The translations under genes were made by a program, and so were the position numbers. Source: Chloroflexota bacterium (GTDB lineage: Bacteria > Chloroflexota > Anaerolineae > Caldilineales > Caldilineaceae). From it: a DNA stretch of 6,541 bases. Of this stretch, positions 1 through 6,090 are shown piece after piece. Below the pieces are notes generated by a model that had not been told where the DNA came from, made no database searches, and saw only the letters and a list, made by a program, of their open reading frames with translations. The stretch lies in NCBI GenBank assembly GCA_016199425.1, contig JACQGT010000047.1, positions 1-6,541 on the forward strand, given 5' to 3'. How positions within the stretch are numbered: the first letter of the stretch is position 1; the number at the start of each line of letters is the position of its first letter.

Positions 1-24
1 GCAGCCAGCAGCGCCCCTACAGAA

Positions 25-40
25 CCCAATATCCCAATAT
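25..40. repeat. Tandem duplication of an 8-bp unit in the leader
   Basis: The octamer cccaatat occurs twice back to back, followed by a pyrimidine-rich run (about 41-53) just before the first gene. No sigma70-like promoter pair is evident in the 69 bases available. The duplication is seen directly; a function is not implied and it may be simple slippage. Confidence 0.5.
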
Positions 41-56
41 CCTCCCTCCCCCCGAA

Positions 57-62
57 TGGAGA
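57..62 (+). promoter_or_regulatory. Ribosome binding site of the Ldh-family gene
   Basis: TGGAGA contains the SD core GGAG, 8 nt before the ATG at 70. It supports that ATG as the start, in agreement with the family's usual N-terminal helix beginning there. Confidence 0.6.
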
Positions 63-69
63 AAAAGCG

Positions 70-1158
70 ATGGAGTACGTGGCAAGAGTGGCGGCGGAGA
101 CTTTGCACGCCTTTACCCGAGAAGTCTTTGAACGGGCTGGCTTCTCCCCCCAACACGCGGCGGACGGCGCAGATGTGCTGTTGTGGGCCAGCCGCCGGGG
201 TGTGGATACCCACGGCGTGCGCAATCTGAAGCTCATCTACTTGCGTATGCTGGAAGAGGGGCGCATCAACCCCAACGCCATTTTTTCTGTGGAACACGAG
301 ACACCCGTCTCGGCCCGGGTGGATGGGGATGGCGGCCTGGGGCTGGCCGCGGCCTGCTGGGCCATGCGTCTGGCTATGGACAAAGCCGAGCAGAGCGGCA
401 TGGCCTTCGTCACAATGCGCAACTCCTATCACTACGGCGCGGCGGGCTACTACCCGGCCATGGCCCTGAGCCGGGATATGATTGGTATCAGCCTGACCGG
501 TCGCTTTTCTGGTCAAGGGGTAGAGATTGGCGTGCTGCCCACTTTCGGCTCCAAGCCGATGTTTTCCACCAATCCGATTGCCGTCGCCTTCCCCACCCAG
601 ACCGAAGCGCCCTGGGTACTGGATATGGCGACCTCCATCGCGCCCTACAACCGGGTGATTCTGCACCGGGAGAACGGTCTGCCCGTCTTGCCCCAGTGGG
701 GGTTGACCGCCGAGGGCGAGCCGACCGCTGATGCTTTGCTGATGCAAAAGATGTGGCCGTTGGGCGGTGACCGGGCGCATGGCGGGCACAAGGGCTATGG
801 CCTGTCGATGCTGGTGGCGACGATGTGCGCCGTCCTCTCCGGCGGCTGGGACGACGGCCACGACGGGGATGAGACTGCCTTCAACGGCTACCGGCAGACG
901 GGGGACAGCCATTTCTTTGGCGCGATCCGCATCGACGCCTTCCGTCCGGTGGAGAGCTTCAAACGGGGGATGGACGCAATGATCCAGGCCCTGCACGCCG
1001 CGCCCAAAGCGCAGGGCCTGGATCGCATTTACGTGGCCGGGGAGATCGAGCACGAAACCGAACAGAAACGCAGCCGCGACGGCATTCCCCTCACCGCGGC
1101 GACGGTGGCGGATCTGAGGGAAGTAGCAGAGAAGTATGGGATGGAGTTGGAGATTTGA
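70..1158 (+). CDS. Ldh-family NAD(P)H-dependent oxidoreductase (malate/L-lactate dehydrogenase type)
   Basis: This is a complete 362-residue protein of the Ldh_2 family, which includes YlbC, YiaK, AllD, ComC and archaeal malate dehydrogenase. These are cytosolic enzymes that interconvert 2-hydroxy acids and 2-oxo acids with NAD(P)H, and they are unrelated to classical Rossmann lactate dehydrogenases. Visible landmarks are an N-terminal helical segment; SRRGVDTHGV at 41-50 with the family His (His48) in a THG rather than the more common SHG; RNSYHYGAAGYY at 117-128 with His121; SKPMFSTNP at 161-169; DMATS at 185-189; PLGG at 230-233; and GGHKGYGL at 238-245 near the cofactor site. Length is normal for the family and no key segment is missing. 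The substrate cannot be read from sequence: malate, lactate, sulfolactate, ureidoglycolate and 2,3-diketogulonate enzymes all share these motifs. The gene is followed after 3 nt by thiN, so the two are probably co-transcribed. Confidence 0.93.
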   Translation: MEYVARVAAETLHAFTREVFERAGFSPQHAADGADVLLWASRRGVDTHGVRNLKLIYLRMLEEGRINPNAIFSVEHETPVSARVDGDGGLGLAAACWAMRLAMDKAEQSGMAFVTMRNSYHYGAAGYYPAMALSRDMIGISLTGRFSGQGVEIGVLPTFGSKPMFSTNPIAVAFPTQTEAPWVLDMATSIAPYNRVILHRENGLPVLPQWGLTAEGEPTADALLMQKMWPLGGDRAHGGHKGYGLSMLVATMCAVLSGGWDDGHDGDETAFNGYRQTGDSHFFGAIRIDAFRPVESFKRGMDAMIQALHAAPKAQGLDRIYVAGEIEHETEQKRSRDGIPLTAATVADLREVAEKYGMELEI

Positions 1159-1161
1159 AAA

Positions 1162-1803
1162 ATGCGCGCACTCATCTTCGTCAACGGCACAATCGACGAC
1201 TACGCACAACTGGCCCGCTGGCTGCGCCCGGACGACTATACCATCGCGGCGGATGGGGGCGCGCGTCACTGCGCGGCGCTGGGATTACGGCCTGCTGTTC
1301 TGGTGGGGGATTTGGACAGCATTGCGCCGGACTTATTGGCCGACTACGAAAGCGCAGGGGTCACTATCGAGCGTCATCCCCCCCGCAAGGACGAGACCGA
1401 TTTGGAATTGGCTGTGCGCCGGGCTGTGACGGATGGAGCGGCGGAGATTCTGCTCCTGGGCGCGCTGGGAGGGCGGCTGGACCAGACCCTCGCCAATCTC
1501 CTGCTCCCGGCCCGGGCGGATTGGCCTGTGCCTATTCTCCTGGCCGATGGCATGCAGTTGGCCCGCGTCCTGTGCGGCGGCAAATCCGTAACGCTCCACG
1601 GCGCGCCGGGTGATACAGTCAGCGCTGTGCCTCTCAGCGCCGAAGTAGCCGGCATCACCTACACCGGGCTGGAATATCCCCTCGTCAATGCCACCCTGCG
1701 CTTGGGCAGCACCCAGGGCGTGAGCAACCGGCTGGTGGGGGAGAGCGCAACCATCTGCATCGCAAGCGGCATTCTTCTGGTAGTTCAGGAGAGTAGCGAT
1801 TAG
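1162..1803 (+). CDS. thiN: Thiamine diphosphokinase (thiamine pyrophosphokinase)
   Basis: The product transfers pyrophosphate from ATP to thiamine, giving the cofactor thiamine diphosphate in one step in the cytosol (salvage route). The 213-residue length is typical of bacterial ThiN. Catalytic-domain motifs appear in order: ADGGA at 30-34, GDLDSI at 49-54 (acidic Mg/ATP site), KDETDLELA at 76-84 and GALGGRLDQTLANL at 100-113. The small C-terminal beta thiamine-binding domain follows, with TGLEYPL at 168-174 and GVSNR at 186-190 matching the family's G-[IV]-SN signature. All expected active-site segments are intact. The ATG lies 3 nt after the upstream stop, and its SD-like GGAGTTGGAG sits inside the last codons of the dehydrogenase gene, indicating an operon. 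No other thiamine gene or TPP riboswitch is visible, so regulation is unknown. Confidence 0.95.
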   Translation: MRALIFVNGTIDDYAQLARWLRPDDYTIAADGGARHCAALGLRPAVLVGDLDSIAPDLLADYESAGVTIERHPPRKDETDLELAVRRAVTDGAAEILLLGALGGRLDQTLANLLLPARADWPVPILLADGMQLARVLCGGKSVTLHGAPGDTVSAVPLSAEVAGITYTGLEYPLVNATLRLGSTQGVSNRLVGESATICIASGILLVVQESSD

Positions 1804-1817
1804 AGATTGTAGGCCCT

Positions 1818-2300
1818 CTATTGCACGCGGAACGCGACAAAAGGGATGTGTTGCTCGGCCACGCGCCGGAAGTCCTCGTCGCTGCCGTCTAACTGGTAGC
1901 CGAGGAGCTGGGGCAGGGCGCGGGCCGCGGACGGATGGCGGTGGGCATAGCGTACCATCGCCGCGCCCGACTCTGCGGGGGAAAGGGGCCAGGTCACGGC
2001 CTGCATGCGCCGGTTGCCCACTTGAATTGTCACCTGGGGTGTGGCGCAGACATTGCGATACCAATCGGAACTGCGTCCGAAACCCGACGCCACCAGATAA
2101 GTGTTCCTCGCCGGGTCGAAGTCTGCCACTTCCACAACTGCCTGCCGGGGTTGCCCGCTCTTGCGCCCGGTGTGGGTGAGCAGCAAAAAGCGCTTGCCCA
2201 ATAGCCTACCCAGCCCCATCCGGTAAAGCCAGATGGGCGCTCGCCAGAGCAATCGTAGTAGGCCACGGGGCGGTTGTCTGCCTGAAGGTGTTTTCTCCAC
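1818..2300 (-). CDS. Nitroreductase/deazaflavin (F420)-dependent oxidoreductase, Ddn-like
   Basis: This is a small 160-residue protein of the split beta-barrel, FMN-binding-like superfamily typified by mycobacterial Ddn (Rv3547). Members use reduced F420 to reduce quinones, nitroimidazoles or other electrophiles. Visible signature: a basic/aromatic N-terminus (LWRAPIWLYRMGLGRLLG, 18-35) of the kind thought to contact membrane or quinone; LLTHTGRKSGQPR at 40-52, the hallmark loop (usually TTGRKSG.PR); TYLVASGFGRSSDWYRNV at 67-84 with the conserved SDWYRN; and ATPQVTIQVG at 86-95. The length fits single-domain members. The start is GTG, chosen because a strong SD lies just upstream and the reading frame covers the expected N-terminus. 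The physiological substrate cannot be deduced. It converges on thiN and lies downstream of the helicase operon with a 112-nt gap, so it may be transcribed separately. Confidence 0.87.
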   Translation of the reverse strand: MEKTPSGRQPPRGLLRLLWRAPIWLYRMGLGRLLGKRFLLLTHTGRKSGQPRQAVVEVADFDPARNTYLVASGFGRSSDWYRNVCATPQVTIQVGNRRMQAVTWPLSPAESGAAMVRYAHRHPSAARALPQLLGYQLDGSDEDFRRVAEQHIPFVAFRVQ

Positions 2301-2304
2301 GATC

Positions 2305-2313
2305 TTCTCCTTT
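2305..2313 (-). promoter_or_regulatory. Ribosome binding site that fixes the GTG start of the Ddn-like gene
   Basis: Read on the minus strand the site is AAAGGAGAA; GGAG ends 6 nt before GTG at 2300. The strong SD supports a non-ATG start here rather than the internal ATG at Met28, which would remove the conserved N-terminal segment. Confidence 0.65.
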
Positions 2314-2350
2314 CACACGCGGCAGCCGATAAAGTACAGGACGCCGATCA

Positions 2351-2414
2351 AATCAAGTTACACGCGAATCAGCGCAGATCATTTCAAATCACAAAAATCT
2401 GCGTCCGCTTGATT
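2351..2414. repeat. Nested imperfect inverted repeat in the spacer, possible dispersed element
   Basis: Two arm pairs nest. The outer pair is AATCAAG (2351-2357) with CTTGATT (2408-2414). The inner pair is CGCAGAT (2373-2379) with ATCTGCG (2397-2403) around a 17-nt A/T-rich loop. The outer right arm overlaps the TAA stop of the helicase-partner gene. The wording (cgcgaatcagcgcagat, atctgcgtccgc) resembles the 'atctgcg...' family of dispersed intergenic repeats found in several bacterial phyla; this is a resemblance from memory. It could instead be an mRNA-stabilising or terminating hairpin, but no T-tract follows it on either strand, so a standard intrinsic terminator is unlikely. Confidence 0.4.
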
Positions 2415-4302
2415 ACCTCTCCGCATCAAATCCCTGACGGGCAAGCTCCAGCCGCACCTCATCGAACCAGACCGGCGGCAATGTGAATCCACGCAGGGGA
2501 CGCCTGTCCAGAGCGTAGAGTGTATAATACTCTACCCGGCTGGCGGGGACGTTGTACTCTGCGCGTACCTTTTCCACCATCTGTTCGATCTGATGGGCGA
2601 GATGCTCCGCGGTAGCCGGGCGAAAGAGCCACCCATCCGCCGGGCACTTTTCCTTTTCGCACTCGCAGCTCACCAAAATTCCATTGGGCTGCAATTCAAT
2701 CGCCCGGGTGGCGTAGGGACGGTTGGCGCTGCGCATGGCCAGCACGAGGAGCGCCGGTTCCGTGGCGGACAGGACGACCTGCACCTTTTTTGCCGTCGTC
2801 TTTGGCTCTTGGCTCTTTGCGGGTGGGTGGACAGGTTGGGGCTTTTTGCTGCTACCGGGCGTGGAGGATGTGGACTTTGACGATCGCCCTGTGTTGGAGG
2901 CTTGGCGCGCGCGGTCACCCGTCTTGGACGCAGCGGATGTGCGGCTGGACGGCGGCGGCGTAGCCGCAACCGGTGGAGCAACGGGCGCAGCTTTCGTTTG
3001 GGCGGGCGTCAACACAGCCGGTGCGCCATCTGCCGCGTGGCAGAGATTCTGGTGCGCCCGGCACGTGCCCCGTTTGCACTGGGGGCAGGTGATCGTACTG
3101 GGCCGGCAGACCGGCTCGCCGCAGACTACACACGCCTGCACCTGTTCGGCGCAAAGCTGGCAGTATTCCCGCTTGCAGTCGATACACTGGGGAGCCAGAC
3201 ACGCTTCGTGGGCCAGATGGCCGCCCGCACACAGATGCAGTTGGTCGCCCGGCTGGCCGCACACGTCGCAGACCAGCGGCTCCAGCTCGTGCACCAGCGG
3301 ATCCCAAACGACGTAGCGGATCACAGTCAGACGGCGGTCGCCGATCTCCACGGGCAGCATCACTTTGGGCTGGACAATGCGCTGGACGTTGACCAATTCC
3401 ACTTCCAGCCGCAACTGGTAGCGGGCGAGAATGTCGGTCAATTTGGCCGCCCGCTCTGCCTGCACCGCGGCCAACTTCTCTTCCGCGCTCTTGCGTCGCC
3501 CAGCCTCGTTGCTCTCCGTCCGTTCCAGTCGCCGCCGCAGATCGTCTTCCAGCGCGTCGTAATACTCCTCAATGCGCGCCTGATCCAATTCCAAAAAGCG
3601 CTGGATGCGGTTCTGCATGGCCTGGATACGTTCGGCCAACTGTGCTTCCAGCGCGATCTTCGCCCGGGAAAGCAGGGCCTGGTAGGTTGTCGTGGAATCG
3701 ATGGCGTCTGCGCCCAGCCAGCGGGGTGGCGCAACGCTCATATGGGGATAACCGGGGGTCGTCTCGGTGGAGAAGAGCCGCTGCAAGTGCTGAGGGTCTG
3801 CGATGGCGTAGCCATTCTGCCCATCCATCACAATCGAAGCCAGGGATTCCTGCTTCTCGTCGCTGACAAAAGTGACTTTGAAATTGAAGCGCAGGTAGTG
3901 ATGCAGCGCCTGCTGCTCCATTGCGCCCTTTTTCGGGGAGATGCGGGCGTTGGCAATGCCGATGTTTTTCTCCGCCTGCTCCAACAGCCCTTTCTTGTCC
4001 AGGCGCAGATGGTTAATATAGACTTCGCTGTTGGCTTCGGCCTGCAGCAGGTCGGCGGCCAGCCTGTCCACCAGCGGGTGGTTGACCGAAAGACGCAGGC
4101 TCTCATCGTCGGCGTCTGCCTCTTCGGCGTCAAAGCGCAGGTTGAGATACGCATCCACGCCCAGGTGAGCGGCCAGGTCGTCGGGCAGCAGCGTCTCGTG
4201 CGCGCCGTAGACCACAGGTGCAACAATACTGCCCTTCTGGGTCAGATAGCCCAACACAAAGCGGGCCAGATCGAAATGTTCTTCCCGTCCCTGCTGGCTC
4301 AT
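2413..4302 (-). CDS. Helicase-associated protein with coiled coil and multi-zinc Cys/His cluster (unrecognised family)
   Basis: I do not recognise a named family for this 629-residue protein. Visible layout: residues 1-200, a mixed alpha/beta region (NHPLVDRLAADLL at 74-86, HHYLRFNFKVTFVSDEKQES at 134-153); about 205-305, a highly charged coiled coil rich in Glu, Arg, Ala and Leu; 345-421, CxxC pairs at 345/348, 373/376, 381/384, 391/394 and 406/409 plus Cys358, His362, Cys368, Cys399, Cys414, His417 and Cys421, enough for several zinc sites of ribbon, RING or B-box type; 427-505, a Pro/Ala/Ser/Thr/Lys linker; and 506-629, a folded-looking C-terminal domain with a further CxCx4C (546, 548, 553). 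No signal peptide or membrane segment is seen. Its ATG overlaps the helicase stop as ATGA, with GGAGGA about 12 nt upstream, so translation is probably coupled. I infer a partner subunit of the helicase that binds nucleic acid or protein. Nothing visible is an enzyme active site. Confidence 0.85.
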   Translation of the reverse strand: MSQQGREEHFDLARFVLGYLTQKGSIVAPVVYGAHETLLPDDLAAHLGVDAYLNLRFDAEEADADDESLRLSVNHPLVDRLAADLLQAEANSEVYINHLRLDKKGLLEQAEKNIGIANARISPKKGAMEQQALHHYLRFNFKVTFVSDEKQESLASIVMDGQNGYAIADPQHLQRLFSTETTPGYPHMSVAPPRWLGADAIDSTTTYQALLSRAKIALEAQLAERIQAMQNRIQRFLELDQARIEEYYDALEDDLRRRLERTESNEAGRRKSAEEKLAAVQAERAAKLTDILARYQLRLEVELVNVQRIVQPKVMLPVEIGDRRLTVIRYVVWDPLVHELEPLVCDVCGQPGDQLHLCAGGHLAHEACLAPQCIDCKREYCQLCAEQVQACVVCGEPVCRPSTITCPQCKRGTCRAHQNLCHAADGAPAVLTPAQTKAAPVAPPVAATPPPSSRTSAASKTGDRARQASNTGRSSKSTSSTPGSSKKPQPVHPPAKSQEPKTTAKKVQVVLSATEPALLVLAMRSANRPYATRAIELQPNGILVSCECEKEKCPADGWLFRPATAEHLAHQIEQMVEKVRAEYNVPASRVEYYTLYALDRRPLRGFTLPPVWFDEVRLELARQGFDAER

Positions 4303-6089
4303 TCTGCGTTAAAGTCCTCCCCAAAGAGCGCTTCGTCGTATTCGGTCGCCTCTTGATAGGCGGAGCGCGCCTTGACCAGCGAATCGCCCAACTTCTCCAT
4401 CTCCTCTTGCAGCGTCTCGAGTGTGCGCGCCTGGCTCCAAATGTCAAGCACGATTTCCTCAAAATCCCGTTCGTCGCCCATCTGCCCCAAAATCATATCC
4501 ACTTCGCCGATGACCAGTTCAAACATATTCAGCTTGCGGTCCAGAATGTCCAGCACCAGATCTTCGATGGAGCCGGCAGCGGTCAGGTTGAAGATGTCCA
4601 CGGGCCGGTCCTGGCCCACCCGGTGGATGCGCCCGATGCGCTGCTCGATGCGCATGGGGTTCCAGGGCAGGTCGAAGTTGACCATCGCCCGGCAGAATTG
4701 CAGATTGCGCCCCTCGCCCGCGGCCTCGGTGGAAAGCAGCACAGGCAGCTCGTTCTGGAAATCCCGGATGGTGGCGTCCTTCTGGTCGATGGTAAGGCCG
4801 CCGTGGTAGTTGGCAAAGGGGATTCCCCATTCGGTCATGGCTGCGGCCAGCATCTCCTGGGTAGCGCGGAATTGGGTGAAGATGAGCACTTTGTCCGACG
4901 TGCCGCCTTTGGCCTGGGCTTCCAGCAGCGTGCGCAGGGCGTCGGTCTTGGCCGATCTCTGCACAGCTTCGGCCTGTTGGGCCAGAGAAAGCAGCTCGGC
5001 CCGATAGGGGTTTAACCGGGCATTCCCGGCCAGGGAACGCAGGGTGGAGACAGTGGCCGCCGCGCTGCTGCCCACCTCGCGCAATAGAATGCGCAGGCCG
5101 AAGCGATGGCCGCCGCTGACGTTTTCTGTGTCCTCCATCATCCGGCGCACCGTATCGCCGATGGCGTCGGCCAGGCTCTGTTCGTCCGGGTTGAGGGCCA
5201 GACGGATGGTGTGGGCGCGGCGGGGCGGCAGTTGCAGGCTGATCTGCCCCCGGGTGTGGCGCACCATCACGTCCCCCAGCAGTTCCCGCAACAGCCCCCG
5301 ATTCTTGGGCAGGCGCGGGTCGCCCCGCACCACAAACTGGCTGCTGAACTCTTTGGGGCTTTTGAGTTGGCCGGGTTTGAGAACGGTGATGAGGTTGTAG
5401 AGTTCGGTCAGCCGATTCTGTACGGGCGTGGCTGTGAGGAGCAGAATGTACTTCTTTTGCAGATCGTTGACCAGTTGCCAGGAGGCCGAGGTGCGATTCT
5501 TCAGGTGGTGGGCTTCGTCCACAATGACCAGATCGTATTGCAGAGCGGTGATGGCTTTGCGCTGTTCGGCCCGGCGCGCGGTGGCCAGGGAGGCGATGAC
5601 CCGGGGGAACTCCTCCCAGGCCTGGCTGCCCCGTGCCCGGAAGTCCGGGTCGCTGCTGGTGACAAAGCTGGTCAGGTTGTATTTGGAGACCAGTTCCTCC
5701 TGCCACTGCTCCACCAGACCGGGCGGGGTCAGGATCAGCACCCGCTCCACCATCTGGCGCAGGAGATATTCCTTCAGCACCAGCCCGGCCTCAATCGTCT
5801 TGCCCAGCCCCACCTCGTCGGCCAACAGCCCCCGCCCGCGGAACTGGCGCAGCACCACCCGGGCCGCCCGAATCTGGTAGTCGAAGGGGGTAAAGTTGAC
5901 CGCATCCACGGCCAGCAGATCGTCGAAACCGGCGACCAGTTGCAGCCGGTGGGCCATCAGCTTCAATTGGTAGAGGTTCAGGTTCGCCCACTGGCCCGCG
6001 GTCGCGGCGGACAGAATCTGCTCCGCGCCGGGCAGCAGTCGTATTTCCGGTTGGATTGTCGGTGGGGTAGAGGCGGTAGGAGTTGGCAT
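4299..6089 (-). CDS. SNF2/RapA-like DEAD/DEAH-box helicase (superfamily 2 ATPase)
   Basis: This is an ATP-driven DNA translocase of the SNF2 group, 596 residues from the chosen ATG. All core motifs are present: FDYQIRA at 69-75 (Q-type motif), DEVGLGKT at 91-98 (Walker A, Lys97), LILTPPGL at 118-125 (Ia), DEAH at 191-194 (Walker B), LLLTATPVQN at 216-225 (III), KVLIFTQF at 400-407 (IV), LLSTEAAGEGRNLQF at 451-465 (V) and QRIGRIHRVGQ at 483-493 (VI, arginine finger). The ATPase is therefore predicted active. LNMFELVIGEVDMILG (520-535) followed by a charged helix resembles the tail of compact bacterial SNF2 proteins such as B. subtilis YqhH. There is no fused nuclease, SWIM or RapA N-terminal Tudor-like domain. 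The frame could open at a TTG 15 nt upstream, but the ATG is preferred because AGGG lies 5 nt before it. It starts 1 nt after the upstream stop and overlaps the downstream partner by 4 nt. Target and process are unknown: transcription recycling, repair and defence are all possible. Confidence 0.95.
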   Translation of the reverse strand: MPTPTASTPPTIQPEIRLLPGAEQILSAATAGQWANLNLYQLKLMAHRLQLVAGFDDLLAVDAVNFTPFDYQIRAARVVLRQFRGRGLLADEVGLGKTIEAGLVLKEYLLRQMVERVLILTPPGLVEQWQEELVSKYNLTSFVTSSDPDFRARGSQAWEEFPRVIASLATARRAEQRKAITALQYDLVIVDEAHHLKNRTSASWQLVNDLQKKYILLLTATPVQNRLTELYNLITVLKPGQLKSPKEFSSQFVVRGDPRLPKNRGLLRELLGDVMVRHTRGQISLQLPPRRAHTIRLALNPDEQSLADAIGDTVRRMMEDTENVSGGHRFGLRILLREVGSSAAATVSTLRSLAGNARLNPYRAELLSLAQQAEAVQRSAKTDALRTLLEAQAKGGTSDKVLIFTQFRATQEMLAAAMTEWGIPFANYHGGLTIDQKDATIRDFQNELPVLLSTEAAGEGRNLQFCRAMVNFDLPWNPMRIEQRIGRIHRVGQDRPVDIFNLTAAGSIEDLVLDILDRKLNMFELVIGEVDMILGQMGDERDFEEIVLDIWSQARTLETLQEEMEKLGDSLVKARSAYQEATEYDEALFGEDFNAE

Positions 6090-6090
6090 A

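Noticed and set aside
1333..2064. Minus-strand frame spanning the end of thiN and the Ddn-like gene
   Set aside because: It overlaps two well-supported genes in another frame or strand, and its product is Arg/Pro-rich without motifs.
2328..2356. Possible minus-strand promoter: TTGATT (2356-2351), 17-nt spacer, TTTATC (2333-2328)
   Set aside because: The -35 matches 4 of 6 and the -10 only 3 of 6 consensus bases. Spacing is right but this is too weak to annotate.
2902..4356. Long plus-strand open frame (484 codons) antisense to the helicase partner
   Set aside because: The minus strand has clear domain structure, CxxC motifs and operon coupling. The plus frame gives no recognisable motif and reflects low stop frequency in GC-rich DNA.
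2413..6089. Known defence island such as DISARM, based on the SNF2 helicase
   Set aside because: No DrmA/DrmB, methyltransferase, PLD protein or nuclease is in the window, and the flanking genes are metabolic. Defence remains untested.
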